From: Streptococcus sp. 68
GTDB lineage: Bacteria; Bacillota; Bacilli; Lactobacillales; Streptococcaceae
DNA: 64,000 nt
Reading direction: 5' to 3'
Assembly: GCF_013277415.1 (NCBI RefSeq)
Contig: NZ_VMMX01000005.1
Coordinates: 240,963-304,962 of the forward strand
Of the stretch, positions 34,995 to 42,887 are shown piece after piece. Every line of letters starts with the position of its first letter. The first letter of the stretch is position 1. Below the pieces are notes generated by a model. That model made no database searches, had not been told where the DNA came from, and saw only the letters and a list, made by a program, of their open reading frames with translations. The position numbers and the translations under genes are program-made.

Positions 34995-35995
34995 TTTTGG
35001 TACTCCTGTAACAGTCTGAGTTTTTCAAGAGCCTTGCCACTAGCAATCACTTGGCGGGCCAAGGCAACTCCTTCCTTGATGCTATCAACCTTACCATTAG
35101 CATAGAAACCAAGGCCAGCATTCAAGACTGTCGTTTCCAAGAATGGACTTGGTTCGTTTTTCAGAACGCTAAGCAAAATTTCTGCATTTTCCTGAGCATT
35201 GCCTCCACGAATATCTTCGATAGCGTAGCCTTCCATTCCCAAATCCTCTGGAGTAAAGCTTGATAAGGTAATTTCGCCATTTTCAAGAAGTGCAATTTTG
35301 GTTGTTCCATTCAAACCAGCTTCATCCAATCCTTCTGGCCCAGCAACCACGATGGCACGTTTGCGGCCCATATTTTTCAAAACCTGAGCTGTACTTTCTA
35401 GAAGTTCTGGACGACTAATACCAAGAAGCTGTGTTTCCAAAGCCATTGGATGAATCAGGGGACCAGTCAAGTTCATAATCGTTGGAATTCCCAATTCCAA
35501 ACGAGCTGGCATGATGTATTTCATAGCTGGGTGCATATTTTTAGCGAAGAGAAAGACGATTCCAGTTTTATCAAAGACCTTACCTAGTTCAGCTGGTTTG
35601 AGGTCTAGATTGATACCCAAGGCTTCGAGGACATCTGCAGAACCAGATTTAGAAGAAATCGAACGGTTACCGTGCTTGGCCATGTGAACACCGCCACCAG
35701 CCAAGACAAAGGCTGCAGTTGTAGAGATGTTAAAGCTGAAAGACTTGTCCCCACCTGTACCACAGTTGTCCATAGCATCATGAATTTCAGTTGGAATATG
35801 TTGGGCATGTCCTCTCATGACTTGGGCAATGGCTGTGCGTTCCTCAGGTGTTTCCCCCTTCATCTTAAGAGCTAAAAGGAGAGAAGCAATCTGCGCCTCC
35901 GTTACACGCCCAGTTACGATACGCTCAATGACATCCGTCATTTCCACACCTGATAAATTTTCAAATTTTGCTAGCTTTTCAATAATCTCTTTCAT
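34991..35995 (-). CDS. trpD: Anthranilate phosphoribosyltransferase
   Basis: 334 residues. The PRPP motif [14 protein letters not shown] (about residue 76-89) and the [18 protein letters not shown] segment (about residue 105) are diagnostic. Catalyses transfer of phosphoribose to anthranilate. Ten bases separate it from trpG; it is not fused to TrpG as in enterobacteria. Confidence 0.96.
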   Translation of the reverse strand: MKEIIEKLAKFENLSGVEMTDVIERIVTGRVTEAQIASLLLALKMKGETPEERTAIAQVMRGHAQHIPTEIHDAMDNCGTGGDKSFSFNISTTAAFVLAGGGVHMAKHGNRSISSKSGSADVLEALGINLDLKPAELGKVFDKTGIVFLFAKNMHPAMKYIMPARLELGIPTIMNLTGPLIHPMALETQLLGISRPELLESTAQVLKNMGRKRAIVVAGPEGLDEAGLNGTTKIALLENGEITLSSFTPEDLGMEGYAIEDIRGGNAQENAEILLSVLKNEPSPFLETTVLNAGLGFYANGKVDSIKEGVALARQVIASGKALEKLRLLQEYQK

Positions 35996-36005
35996 CCTAG
36001 TTTCC

Positions 36006-36572
36006 TCACTTTACAACCTTCTCGATAAAATTCCGAATAGAAGACAAGCCATCTGGCGTTCCAATGCTCTCTGGATGGTACTGGAAGCCATAAATTTGAA
36101 GGCTTTTGTGTTGAATTCCCATGATAGCTTGATCATCAGTCGAACGAGCTGTCACTTCAAAGTCTTCTGGCATTTCCTCAATCAAAATACTGTGGTAACG
36201 CATGACCGCACGGCCATCCTCGATACCTTGATACAGAACAGATGGCGCTTCAAAGTTGATATTGCTCTGTTTCCCATGCATGACTTTTGGAGCCAAACCT
36301 AACTTACCACCAAAGACTTCTGCAATGGCTTGGTGGCCCAAACAAATCCCAAGAATCGGCTTCTTGCCAGCAAAGTCACGAATCATATCTTCCATCTTTC
36401 CAGCATCAACTGGCCAACCAGGACCAGGAGAAAAGACCAGACCATCTGCTTTTTCAGCTTCTTCATACAGCTTGGGATCATCATTTCTCAAGATCTGCAC
36501 TTCTGCAAAATTCCCAATGTACTGCGCCAAGTTATAGGTAAAAGAATCATAGTTGTCAATCAATAAAATCAT
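36006..36572 (-). CDS. trpG: Anthranilate synthase component II (glutamine amidotransferase)
   Basis: 188 residues, class I amidotransferase. Catalytic Cys in GICLGHQA (about residue 78) and His/Glu in YHPESIG (about residue 170). [11 protein letters not shown] at the N-terminus is TrpG/PabA-typical. It overlaps trpE by 4 bp. It may also serve a PabB, as in some Firmicutes; that cannot be judged here. Confidence 0.95.
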   Translation of the reverse strand: MILLIDNYDSFTYNLAQYIGNFAEVQILRNDDPKLYEEAEKADGLVFSPGPGWPVDAGKMEDMIRDFAGKKPILGICLGHQAIAEVFGGKLGLAPKVMHGKQSNINFEAPSVLYQGIEDGRAVMRYHSILIEEMPEDFEVTARSTDDQAIMGIQHKSLQIYGFQYHPESIGTPDGLSSIRNFIEKVVK

Positions 36573-37930
36573 GGTCTTAGTTCTCCAATTCTAGTCATAG
36601 ATTTTGCTTTGTTAATGGTTTCTTGGTATTCGTTTTGGGCGATGGAATCGTAGACAATCCCTGCCCCAGCCTGCACATAGGCTCTTTGATTTTTAAGAAT
36701 CATAGTTCGGATAGCGATGGCGAAATCCATATCACCTGTCGCAGACAAGTAGCCGATTGCTCCTGCGTATACGCCCCGTTTTTCCGTTTCCAGTTCATAG
36801 ATGCGTCTCATCGCTCGAATCTTTGGTGCTCCAGAAACAGTTCCAGCAGGAAGTGTTGCTTTCAAAGCATCCATAGCAGTGAGTTCTGGAAGCAAACGCC
36901 CCTTGACCACACTGGTCAAATGCATGACATAACGGAAAAGCTCCACTTCCATATACTTGGTTACTTGGACACTGGCCGTTTCAGAAATGCGGCCAATATC
37001 GTTACGTCCCAAGTCTACCAACATCCTATGTTCTGCTGTTTCCTTCTCATCCGAAAGCAGGTCTGTCGCCAAAGCCTTGTCTTCTTCATCCATAGCTCCT
37101 CTTGGTCGTGTCCCTGCAATCGGATTGGTTGTCACGATGCCATTTTTGACAGAAACCAAACTTTCTGGACTGGCACCGATGATTTGATAATCCCCAAAGT
37201 CATAGAAATAGAGGTAATTAGATGGATTGGTCACGCGGAGATTTCTGTAGAAGTCAAATGGATTTCCAGTAACTTCTGCTGAGAAGCGCTGACTGAGTAC
37301 ACATTGGAACATATCGCCATTACGAATCAAGTCACGAGCTGTTTCCACCATTTCCTCAAACTTCTGAGGAGCGATATGCGGTTTGAAGTCTAACGGAGAT
37401 AGATCCAAATCTTCAAATTCATTTGGAGCAGGAATGCGTAATTCCTCAAGCACTTGGTTCAAGGCTTCTTCCAAGTCTTCTTGGCTACGCTCACTATAAA
37501 GAGCATCCTCGATGACATGGATTTTTTCCTTCTTGTGGTCAAAGACCATGTAACTCTCATAGACGAAGAAATGCATGTCTGGCGTTCCAATTGTATCTTC
37601 AGGAATTTGACCAATTTCTTCATAAAGCGAAATCATATCGTAACCAACAAAACCAATGGCTCCCCCACCAAAAGGTAGGTCTGAATGGTGCTGGCTCTTA
37701 TGAGTCACTTCATAAAGGAAATCCAAGGGATCCCGATCAATCATTTGACCATTTTGATAAAGGACTCCATTTTCAAACTTAATCTCAAAAACTGGATTAT
37801 AGGCTAAGATAGAAAAACGAGCGGTTTCCTTGTCTCTCGGAATACTTTCTAAGATAACCTTGTGTTGCCCCTTTAGACGCATATAAGCCAAGATTGGTGA
37901 TAAGACATCTCCATGAATGATTCGTTCCAT
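36569..37930 (-). CDS. trpE: Anthranilate synthase component I
   Basis: 453 residues, chorismate-binding enzyme. The N-terminal feedback region has VILESIPRD (LLES-type tryptophan-binding motif, about residue 25). The catalytic segments are GTRPRGAMDEEDKALA, DLGRNDIGRI and GTVSGAPKIRAM. First gene of the operon. Its 5' leader holds a repeat element and two T-boxes. Confidence 0.96.
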   Translation of the reverse strand: MERIIHGDVLSPILAYMRLKGQHKVILESIPRDKETARFSILAYNPVFEIKFENGVLYQNGQMIDRDPLDFLYEVTHKSQHHSDLPFGGGAIGFVGYDMISLYEEIGQIPEDTIGTPDMHFFVYESYMVFDHKKEKIHVIEDALYSERSQEDLEEALNQVLEELRIPAPNEFEDLDLSPLDFKPHIAPQKFEEMVETARDLIRNGDMFQCVLSQRFSAEVTGNPFDFYRNLRVTNPSNYLYFYDFGDYQIIGASPESLVSVKNGIVTTNPIAGTRPRGAMDEEDKALATDLLSDEKETAEHRMLVDLGRNDIGRISETASVQVTKYMEVELFRYVMHLTSVVKGRLLPELTAMDALKATLPAGTVSGAPKIRAMRRIYELETEKRGVYAGAIGYLSATGDMDFAIAIRTMILKNQRAYVQAGAGIVYDSIAQNEYQETINKAKSMTRIGELRP

Positions 37931-37975
37931 TGTAATTTCCCTTTCAGTTCCTTATTTTTAATTTTTTATCTTTTT

Positions 37976-38210
37976 CTATTTCCCTTAAATAGTGCGGACG
38001 GGAGGTAAAATTATCCAGTGGATGATTTTAGAAATCCATGAAATGAAAGACCTAATTTTTGGGCTCCTCGCTCATTCATTTCTATGCTCAGGCTAAAATA
38101 GTTCCCCGAACTATTTTACTCTCAAAAATTCCGTCCTATAGAAACATATTTGCTTCTCTAAGATACCACTATGGCGGGAAATATCTTTTAAAAGCTCACT
38201 TCGTTCGCAA
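37976..38210 (+). repeat. Hairpin-rich intergenic repeat, copy B of three
   Basis: Starts ATTTCCCTTAAATAGTGCGG (37978), nearly the same as the start of copy C, and has the pairing end GGGAAAT (38176-38182). CCACTATGGCGGGAAATAT precedes a CTCACTTCGTTCG tail. An internal hairpin AGTTC-ccc-GAACT lies near 38100, in the place of the AGACAATA hairpin of copy C. It lies in the trp leader between the second T-box terminator and trpE. Confidence 0.75.
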
Positions 38211-38282
38211 ATTTTTTGTAGCAATCTATTTAATAATGAACAATAATTTAAAACTAAACAGCTGAACCTATAATAGACATAT

Positions 38283-38530
38283 AAAAATCCCCACGCAAAA
38301 TAACTTGCGTGAGGACGAAATTCGCGGTGCCACCTCAATTATAGGATTTCTCCTATCTCTCATTCCTGTCTCAGATACCTCCTGTAACAGGCTGTGCGAT
38401 AAAGGGCACTCCCTTGAGAATTATGTTTTCTTCTCTCGTTTCAGATGGACCCAACCTTACAACTTTCTCTGCTTGTTTCCAGCGACCACAAGCTCTCTGT
38501 GAGAGAAAAGACTGTAATTTTTCCATCTTT
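38283..38530 (-). promoter_or_regulatory. T-box riboswitch 2 (tryptophan), adjacent to trpE
   Basis: On the minus strand the T-box core reads GAGGTGGCACCGCG (complement at 38323-38336). The terminator is TCCTCACGCAA...TTGCGTGGGGA plus Ts (38284-38315). A TGG specifier candidate is at 38451-38453 (GGTTGGGTCC on the RNA). Uncharged tRNA-Trp would stabilise the antiterminator and let trpE be transcribed. Confidence 0.88.
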
Positions 38531-38640
38531 TATTTTTTAGCTTCAAGGTAGTCTGCAATCGCAGCTACGTCCTTGTCTCCACGACCAGAGACATTGATGA
38601 TGAGAGGTTCATCTCGGTACACCTTTACTAGCTTTTTTCA
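38530..38640 (-). pseudogene. Remnant of a trpB-like gene (C-terminal end only)
   Basis: The minus-strand frame ends at TAA (38530-38532) and reads back through LEAKK, AAIADYLEA and [15 protein letters not shown] to an in-frame TGA at 38638. SGRGDKD is the C-terminal motif of tryptophan synthase beta, but the sequence differs from the intact trpB ([15 protein letters not shown]), so it is a second, diverged copy. Only about 35 codons remain. 38641-38754 upstream is of unknown origin, with only a nine-codon frame (38640 region). Confidence 0.75.
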
Positions 38641-38754
38641 TATTAGTCCGGCCGTTTTGTTTGCTTTTAGTAGTAGGCAAGGAGCTGCAGATAGAACTCA
38701 AGTTCATCAAAGCGACTTAACGCCCTAATAAAAGATAAACAAAATGACGGATAG

Positions 38755-39007
38755 AAAAAAGCCCACACACAGAATATACTTCCGTGTGAGGGCGTTGGTA
38801 ACGCGGTGCCACCTCAATTATAAAGGGACTATCCCCTTTACATCTCTGCCTTGTCTAACAACAAGTTGCACTGTAAGGTGTGCGCACCGAATTTTCATTG
38901 TTTCAAATTCATTTTCAAAATCAGCCCACTTTCACTACTTCCAATCACCTGTTCACAATCACCACAGGCTCCCTGAAGATCAAAAATAGTTACTTTTCTG
39001 ATTTGTT
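38755..39007 (-). promoter_or_regulatory. T-box riboswitch 1 (tryptophan), distal
   Basis: Core GAGGTGGCACCGCG on the minus strand (complement 38802-38815). The terminator is GCCCTCACACG...CTGTGTGTGGGC plus six Ts (38755-38793). A TGG specifier candidate is at 38926-38928 (AGTGGGC on the RNA), with the AGTAGTGAAAG stretch just before it. It lies upstream of the trpB remnant and is preceded by a consensus promoter. Confidence 0.88.
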
Positions 39008-39013
39008 GAACTT

Positions 39014-39042
39014 ATTTTAATACTTTGTTTTTTCTTTGTCAA
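39014..39042 (-). promoter_or_regulatory. trp operon promoter
   Basis: TTGACA (39037-39042) and TAAAAT (39014-39019) on the minus strand with a 17-bp spacer. I see no comparable promoter directly before T-box 2, so both T-boxes may lie on one transcript. Confidence 0.75.
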
Positions 39043-39049
39043 GACTTTT

Positions 39050-40279
39050 TTACAATTTTTTTGATGAAGTTAGTACTTTTTCAGAAACTGTTTTGAAAGT
39101 CTCAATGATATAGTCCACTTCTTCATCGCTTAATTTAGTGTGAAGAGGGAGCGTAATTTCATTTTCAAAGAAGGCATAAGCCTTAGGATAATTCGCCATA
39201 TCAAAGCCAAGGTTCTTATAGGCTGTCAAGAGCGGAAGCGGTTTGTAGTGTACGTTACTTGCAATGCCTGCTTTGGCCAATTCTTGGATGATAAGATTGC
39301 GATCCTCTAGGGTAGCACCTTCTACATGGGTGATGTAGAGGTGGCGTGAAGATTCAACAGTATCAGTCTTGTGTGCCAATGGATGGATACGAGAACCTGC
39401 AAAACCACGATCATAGCGGTCCACAATGTCCTTACGACGTTCTAGCAAACCAGAGTAACGCTCCAATTGTACCAAACCAAGGGAAGCCATGATATCTGTC
39501 ATATTGCACTTGTAAGCTGGTGTGACAATATCGTATTCCCATGAACCCAGTTGCATCTTGGCAAGGGCATCCTTAGTTTGCCCGTGAAGGGAAAGGATTT
39601 GGAATTCCTTGTACATCTCTTCGTCGTCAATCGCTGGATTGGCCTTCCAAGTCGCACTTCCACCTTCTGCCGTTGTAAAGTTCTTAACGGCATGGAAAGA
39701 GAATGAAGTAAAGTCAGCGATAGAACCAGCTGGTTGTCCTTTATAAGTAGATCCCAAAGCATGGGCACTATCAGAAACAATCACGATACGGTTAAAGGCT
39801 TTTTGCCACTTGCTTGAAGCGGTAAAGAGATCACGTTTTTTCTCCACAACTTGGAACAAACGGTCATAATCGCAAACAATCCCTGCGAGCTCTACTGGGA
39901 TGATCACCTTAGTCTTTTCAGTAATGGCTTGCTCCAGCAGGTCATAGTCCATTTCAAACGTATCTGCTTGGATATCCACCATGACAGGGGTCGCCCCTAC
40001 GTGAGTGATAACACTACATGAAGCTGTATAGGTCATGGCTGGAACGATGACTTCATCACCAGGCCCAACTTCAAGCACACGCAAAATTAACTCCAGAGCG
40101 GCTGTCGCAGAGTTAAGGCAGACAGTCTTAGGCGTCTGTGTGTATTGGGACAAGCGACGCTCCAGTTCTTTGGTCTTAGGACCTGTTGTAATCCAACCAG
40201 AACGAAGGGTATCCGCTACTTCAGCAATTTCTGCTTCTGTAATATCGGGAGGTGAAAATGGAATATTGTAATTTGGCAT
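39050..40279 (-). CDS. DegT/DnrJ/EryC1/StrS aminotransferase (teichoic-acid AATGal synthesis candidate)
   Basis: 409 residues, PLP sugar aminotransferase. The PLP lysine is in SFHAVKNFTTAEGG (about residue 196), DSAHALGS precedes it, and GPGDEVIVPAMTYTAS is the cofactor region. In pneumococcus the equivalent gene next to a sugar-phosphate transferase (spr1654/spr1655) was assigned to synthesis of 2-acetamido-4-amino-trideoxygalactose, the first teichoic-acid sugar; I recall this and apply it by context. The start at 40279 has AAGGAG seven bases upstream. Confidence 0.85.
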   Translation of the reverse strand: MPNYNIPFSPPDITEAEIAEVADTLRSGWITTGPKTKELERRLSQYTQTPKTVCLNSATAALELILRVLEVGPGDEVIVPAMTYTASCSVITHVGATPVMVDIQADTFEMDYDLLEQAITEKTKVIIPVELAGIVCDYDRLFQVVEKKRDLFTASSKWQKAFNRIVIVSDSAHALGSTYKGQPAGSIADFTSFSFHAVKNFTTAEGGSATWKANPAIDDEEMYKEFQILSLHGQTKDALAKMQLGSWEYDIVTPAYKCNMTDIMASLGLVQLERYSGLLERRKDIVDRYDRGFAGSRIHPLAHKTDTVESSRHLYITHVEGATLEDRNLIIQELAKAGIASNVHYKPLPLLTAYKNLGFDMANYPKAYAFFENEITLPLHTKLSDEEVDYIIETFKTVSEKVLTSSKKL

Positions 40280-40321
40280 TGATTTGCTCCTTTTATCTGT
40301 ACTCATTTTCTCATGACTACT

Positions 40322-41014
40322 TTATTTTAGCACTTCAAACACGGTTTGAAACATGATTTTGATGTCTCCAAGGAAACTAAATTCTCGGAGATAAGAAAGG
40401 TTATAGCGCATCTTTTCAGGAAGGACGTGTTCGACATAGGCTTGGTCAACCGACAGACCTTTCTCCGTCATTTGACTGATGATAGTGTCCTCATCCTTGT
40501 AGTTGATGCTGGCTGGAGAGGTAATCCCTGCTGGTAAAAGCAAGGTCGCCATCATTTCAGGGCTATACTGCTCCGTGTAGCGTGGCACTTCAGGACGCGT
40601 CCCTACAAAGGACATTTCGCCTTTCAGGACATTGACCAGCTGAGGCAGTTCGTCCAAACGCACACGGCGGATGAAATTGCCAACCTTGGTAATGCGACTA
40701 TCGTTAGCAGAAGTCACCAGACTGCCTTTTTTATCCGCATCCGTCACCATGGTACGGAACTTCCAAATCTTGAAAGATCGATTGTACTGGGTCACGCGCT
40801 CTTGTTTGTAAATCACTGGCCCCTTGCTATCCAACTTGATCCAAATGCTCAAGATGAGAAAGATGGGAGAGGCCAGAACCAGTAAGACCAAGGCTAGAAC
40901 CCAGTCCAAACAACGCTTGAAAATCAGCGAACCCTTCCTTTTAGAAACAAGCTGGTAGTAAGACTCAACCTCGCTTGATTTCATTTCCACGGGCAAGTCT
41001 TCCCATTTCAGCAT
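40322..41014 (-). CDS. Undecaprenyl-phosphate sugar phosphotransferase (teichoic-acid initiation candidate)
   Basis: 230 residues of the bacterial sugar transferase (WbaP/PglC) family. One membrane helix near residues 33-55 is followed by the catalytic domain: KFRTMVTDAD (about residue 85), RRVRLDELPQL (about residue 117) and GTRPEVPRY (about residue 138). Short PglC-like form without the extra helices of WbaP. It would load the first sugar-1-phosphate on the lipid carrier. It is 42 bp upstream of the aminotransferase. Confidence 0.88.
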   Translation of the reverse strand: MLKWEDLPVEMKSSEVESYYQLVSKRKGSLIFKRCLDWVLALVLLVLASPIFLILSIWIKLDSKGPVIYKQERVTQYNRSFKIWKFRTMVTDADKKGSLVTSANDSRITKVGNFIRRVRLDELPQLVNVLKGEMSFVGTRPEVPRYTEQYSPEMMATLLLPAGITSPASINYKDEDTIISQMTEKGLSVDQAYVEHVLPEKMRYNLSYLREFSFLGDIKIMFQTVFEVLK

Positions 41015-41119
41015 GCTGTTTCTCCTTTGTTTTTATTATACTATTTGTCAACATTTTTCATTATACCACAAAATGGAAAAGGCGGTGAAAGAAATCTGCA
41101 ATTTGAAGGATTTCCTTCT

Positions 41120-41147
41120 TACACTCAATGAAAATCAAAGAGTATTA
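41120..41147 (+). repeat. BOX element remnant
   Basis: ACACTCAATGAAAATCAAAG joined directly to AGTATTA, that is, the left end of boxA fused to the right end of boxC with everything between deleted. The TTA at its end supplies the stop codon of the ABC exporter gene on the other strand. Confidence 0.6.
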
Positions 41148-42887
41148 GGCCATGGCCCCTGCCTGCAAGCTATACATCTTGTGATAGGTTCCTCCCAAGG
41201 CCAAAAGTTCCTCATGGGATCCGCTCTCGATAATGCGCCCCTTGTCCAAAACATAGATACAGTTGGCATCTTGTATGGTCGAAAGACGATGGGCGATGGC
41301 AATGGTTGTTCGTCCCTGTCTCATCTTAGCCAGTGAAGCTTGAACCAAACTTTCTGTTTCAGAGTCAATATTGGCTGTCGCTTCATCCAAAATCAGAATT
41401 TTAGGCTGACTGGCGACTGTTCTAGCAAAGGCAAGAAGCTGACGCTGACCTGTTGAAAAACTGGAGCCACGCTCAGAAACAGGGGCGTCATATCCCTGAG
41501 GAAGTTCTTGAATAAAGGAATCTGCATCCACGAAGCTAGCTGCGTCCTTTACCTGCTCATCACTGATTTCTTGGTACATGGCGATATTGGACTTAATGGT
41601 CCCATGATAGAGGAAGGGATCCTGCAAGACCAGACCGATGTTCTTTCTCAGCTCTTCCTGACTGTAGTCCCTAATATCCACACCATCCAAGAGAACTCGG
41701 CCTGACTGAAATTCATAAAAACGCATGAGGACATTGATAATCGAAGATTTCCCTGAACCTGTATGCCCCACAAAGGCAATGGTTTCACCCTTATTAACGG
41801 AGAAAGAAATGTCATCCAGAATCGGATGTTTGCCATCATATGAGAAGCACACATGTTCAAAACGGATATTGCCCTCTTGGACTTTGGCTTGCCCATCTTT
41901 TTGATGAGGCTCATAGGTCCTCTCATCGATTAAGGCAAAGACACGGCCTGCAGAAATCATGGACGTTTGAAGGGTTGAAAAGTTTTGCGTCACCTCAATC
42001 AAGGGATCAAAGAGGCGGTTTATGTACTGGATAAAGGCATACATGGTTCCGGCCGTTATCCCGATAGAAAGACCACGGTAGCCAAAATAGGCCATTAAGA
42101 CTGCATAGCCTAGAAGTTTCAGCAAACTCATGGCAGGTCTCAAAAAGAGGGCATCCAAGGCTACAGAACGGTTGGCATAGACCAAGTGTTCTTGGTTGAT
42201 TTCATCAAACTCTGACTGTAGGCGCTTCTCTTGATTAAAGGCCTGGATAATCCTGATTCCCTCGATATTTTCAGCCAGCTTACTATTGATATCCGACAAG
42301 AGACTTCTGGTTTTTTCGATGATTTTCACTGACTTTTTCCGATAGAGATTGACCAGAAGGAAAATCAAGGGTAGAAAGAGCAAGACTAAAGCTGTCAAAC
42401 GAAAATCCAACACCAACATAGTATAAAGAGTTGTCAGAAAAATGAAAACTGCTGAGATAAAGCTGGACAAAATTCCCGAAAACATATCACTGATGGTTTC
42501 GGTATCATTTGTCAAACGAGAGACGATGGAGCCTGCTGGCGTCTTATCAAAATAAGACATGCCTAGTTTCTCCATATTGGCAAAGGCATCGCGACGAATA
42601 TCTCTGACAATACTGTAGGACACCCGCGCAAAGAGAAGATTGCCGACATACTGAACTAGAGTTTGTAGGAGATAAAGACCATAGTAGGCCAGCAAAACGG
42701 TCACAGCGAGTTGGTTAAGATTGCTGAGATACTGGTCAATAAAGTGGGAAGCCACAAGGGGAATGACACTTTTAATGACCGTCGTTGCTAGGAGCAAGCT
42801 GAGTGCCAAAAAGGTCAGAAGACCATAAGGCTTGAGATAAGACACCAAGCGCTTCAATACAGTCCATTGTTCTTTCTTATTCTGCAT
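41145..42887 (-). CDS. ABC-type exporter, half-transporter with canonical ATPase site
   Basis: 580 residues: six membrane helices (to about 320), then an ATPase. Walker A is GHTGSGKSS (about residue 373), the signature is FSTGQRQ rather than LSGGQ, and Walker B is ILILDEATANID with the catalytic Glu. Overlaps its partner gene by 11 bp, the arrangement of heterodimeric multidrug/lipid exporters (LmrCD, BmrCD type). Substrate unknown; this is not PatAB, which lies elsewhere in pneumococcus. Confidence 0.9.
   Translation of the reverse strand: MQNKKEQWTVLKRLVSYLKPYGLLTFLALSLLLATTVIKSVIPLVASHFIDQYLSNLNQLAVTVLLAYYGLYLLQTLVQYVGNLLFARVSYSIVRDIRRDAFANMEKLGMSYFDKTPAGSIVSRLTNDTETISDMFSGILSSFISAVFIFLTTLYTMLVLDFRLTALVLLFLPLIFLLVNLYRKKSVKIIEKTRSLLSDINSKLAENIEGIRIIQAFNQEKRLQSEFDEINQEHLVYANRSVALDALFLRPAMSLLKLLGYAVLMAYFGYRGLSIGITAGTMYAFIQYINRLFDPLIEVTQNFSTLQTSMISAGRVFALIDERTYEPHQKDGQAKVQEGNIRFEHVCFSYDGKHPILDDISFSVNKGETIAFVGHTGSGKSSIINVLMRFYEFQSGRVLLDGVDIRDYSQEELRKNIGLVLQDPFLYHGTIKSNIAMYQEISDEQVKDAASFVDADSFIQELPQGYDAPVSERGSSFSTGQRQLLAFARTVASQPKILILDEATANIDSETESLVQASLAKMRQGRTTIAIAHRLSTIQDANCIYVLDKGRIIESGSHEELLALGGTYHKMYSLQAGAMA

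Noticed and set aside
36623..37282. A 219-codon open frame on the plus strand opposite trpE
   Set aside because: It lies wholly antisense to a certain gene, has no plausible RBS or family pattern, and is a by-product of trpE codon use.
38620..38663. A short frame starting ATGAAAAAAGCTAGTAAAGG as a trp leader peptide
   Set aside because: It is nine codons with no Trp, at a deletion junction; T-boxes already explain the regulation.
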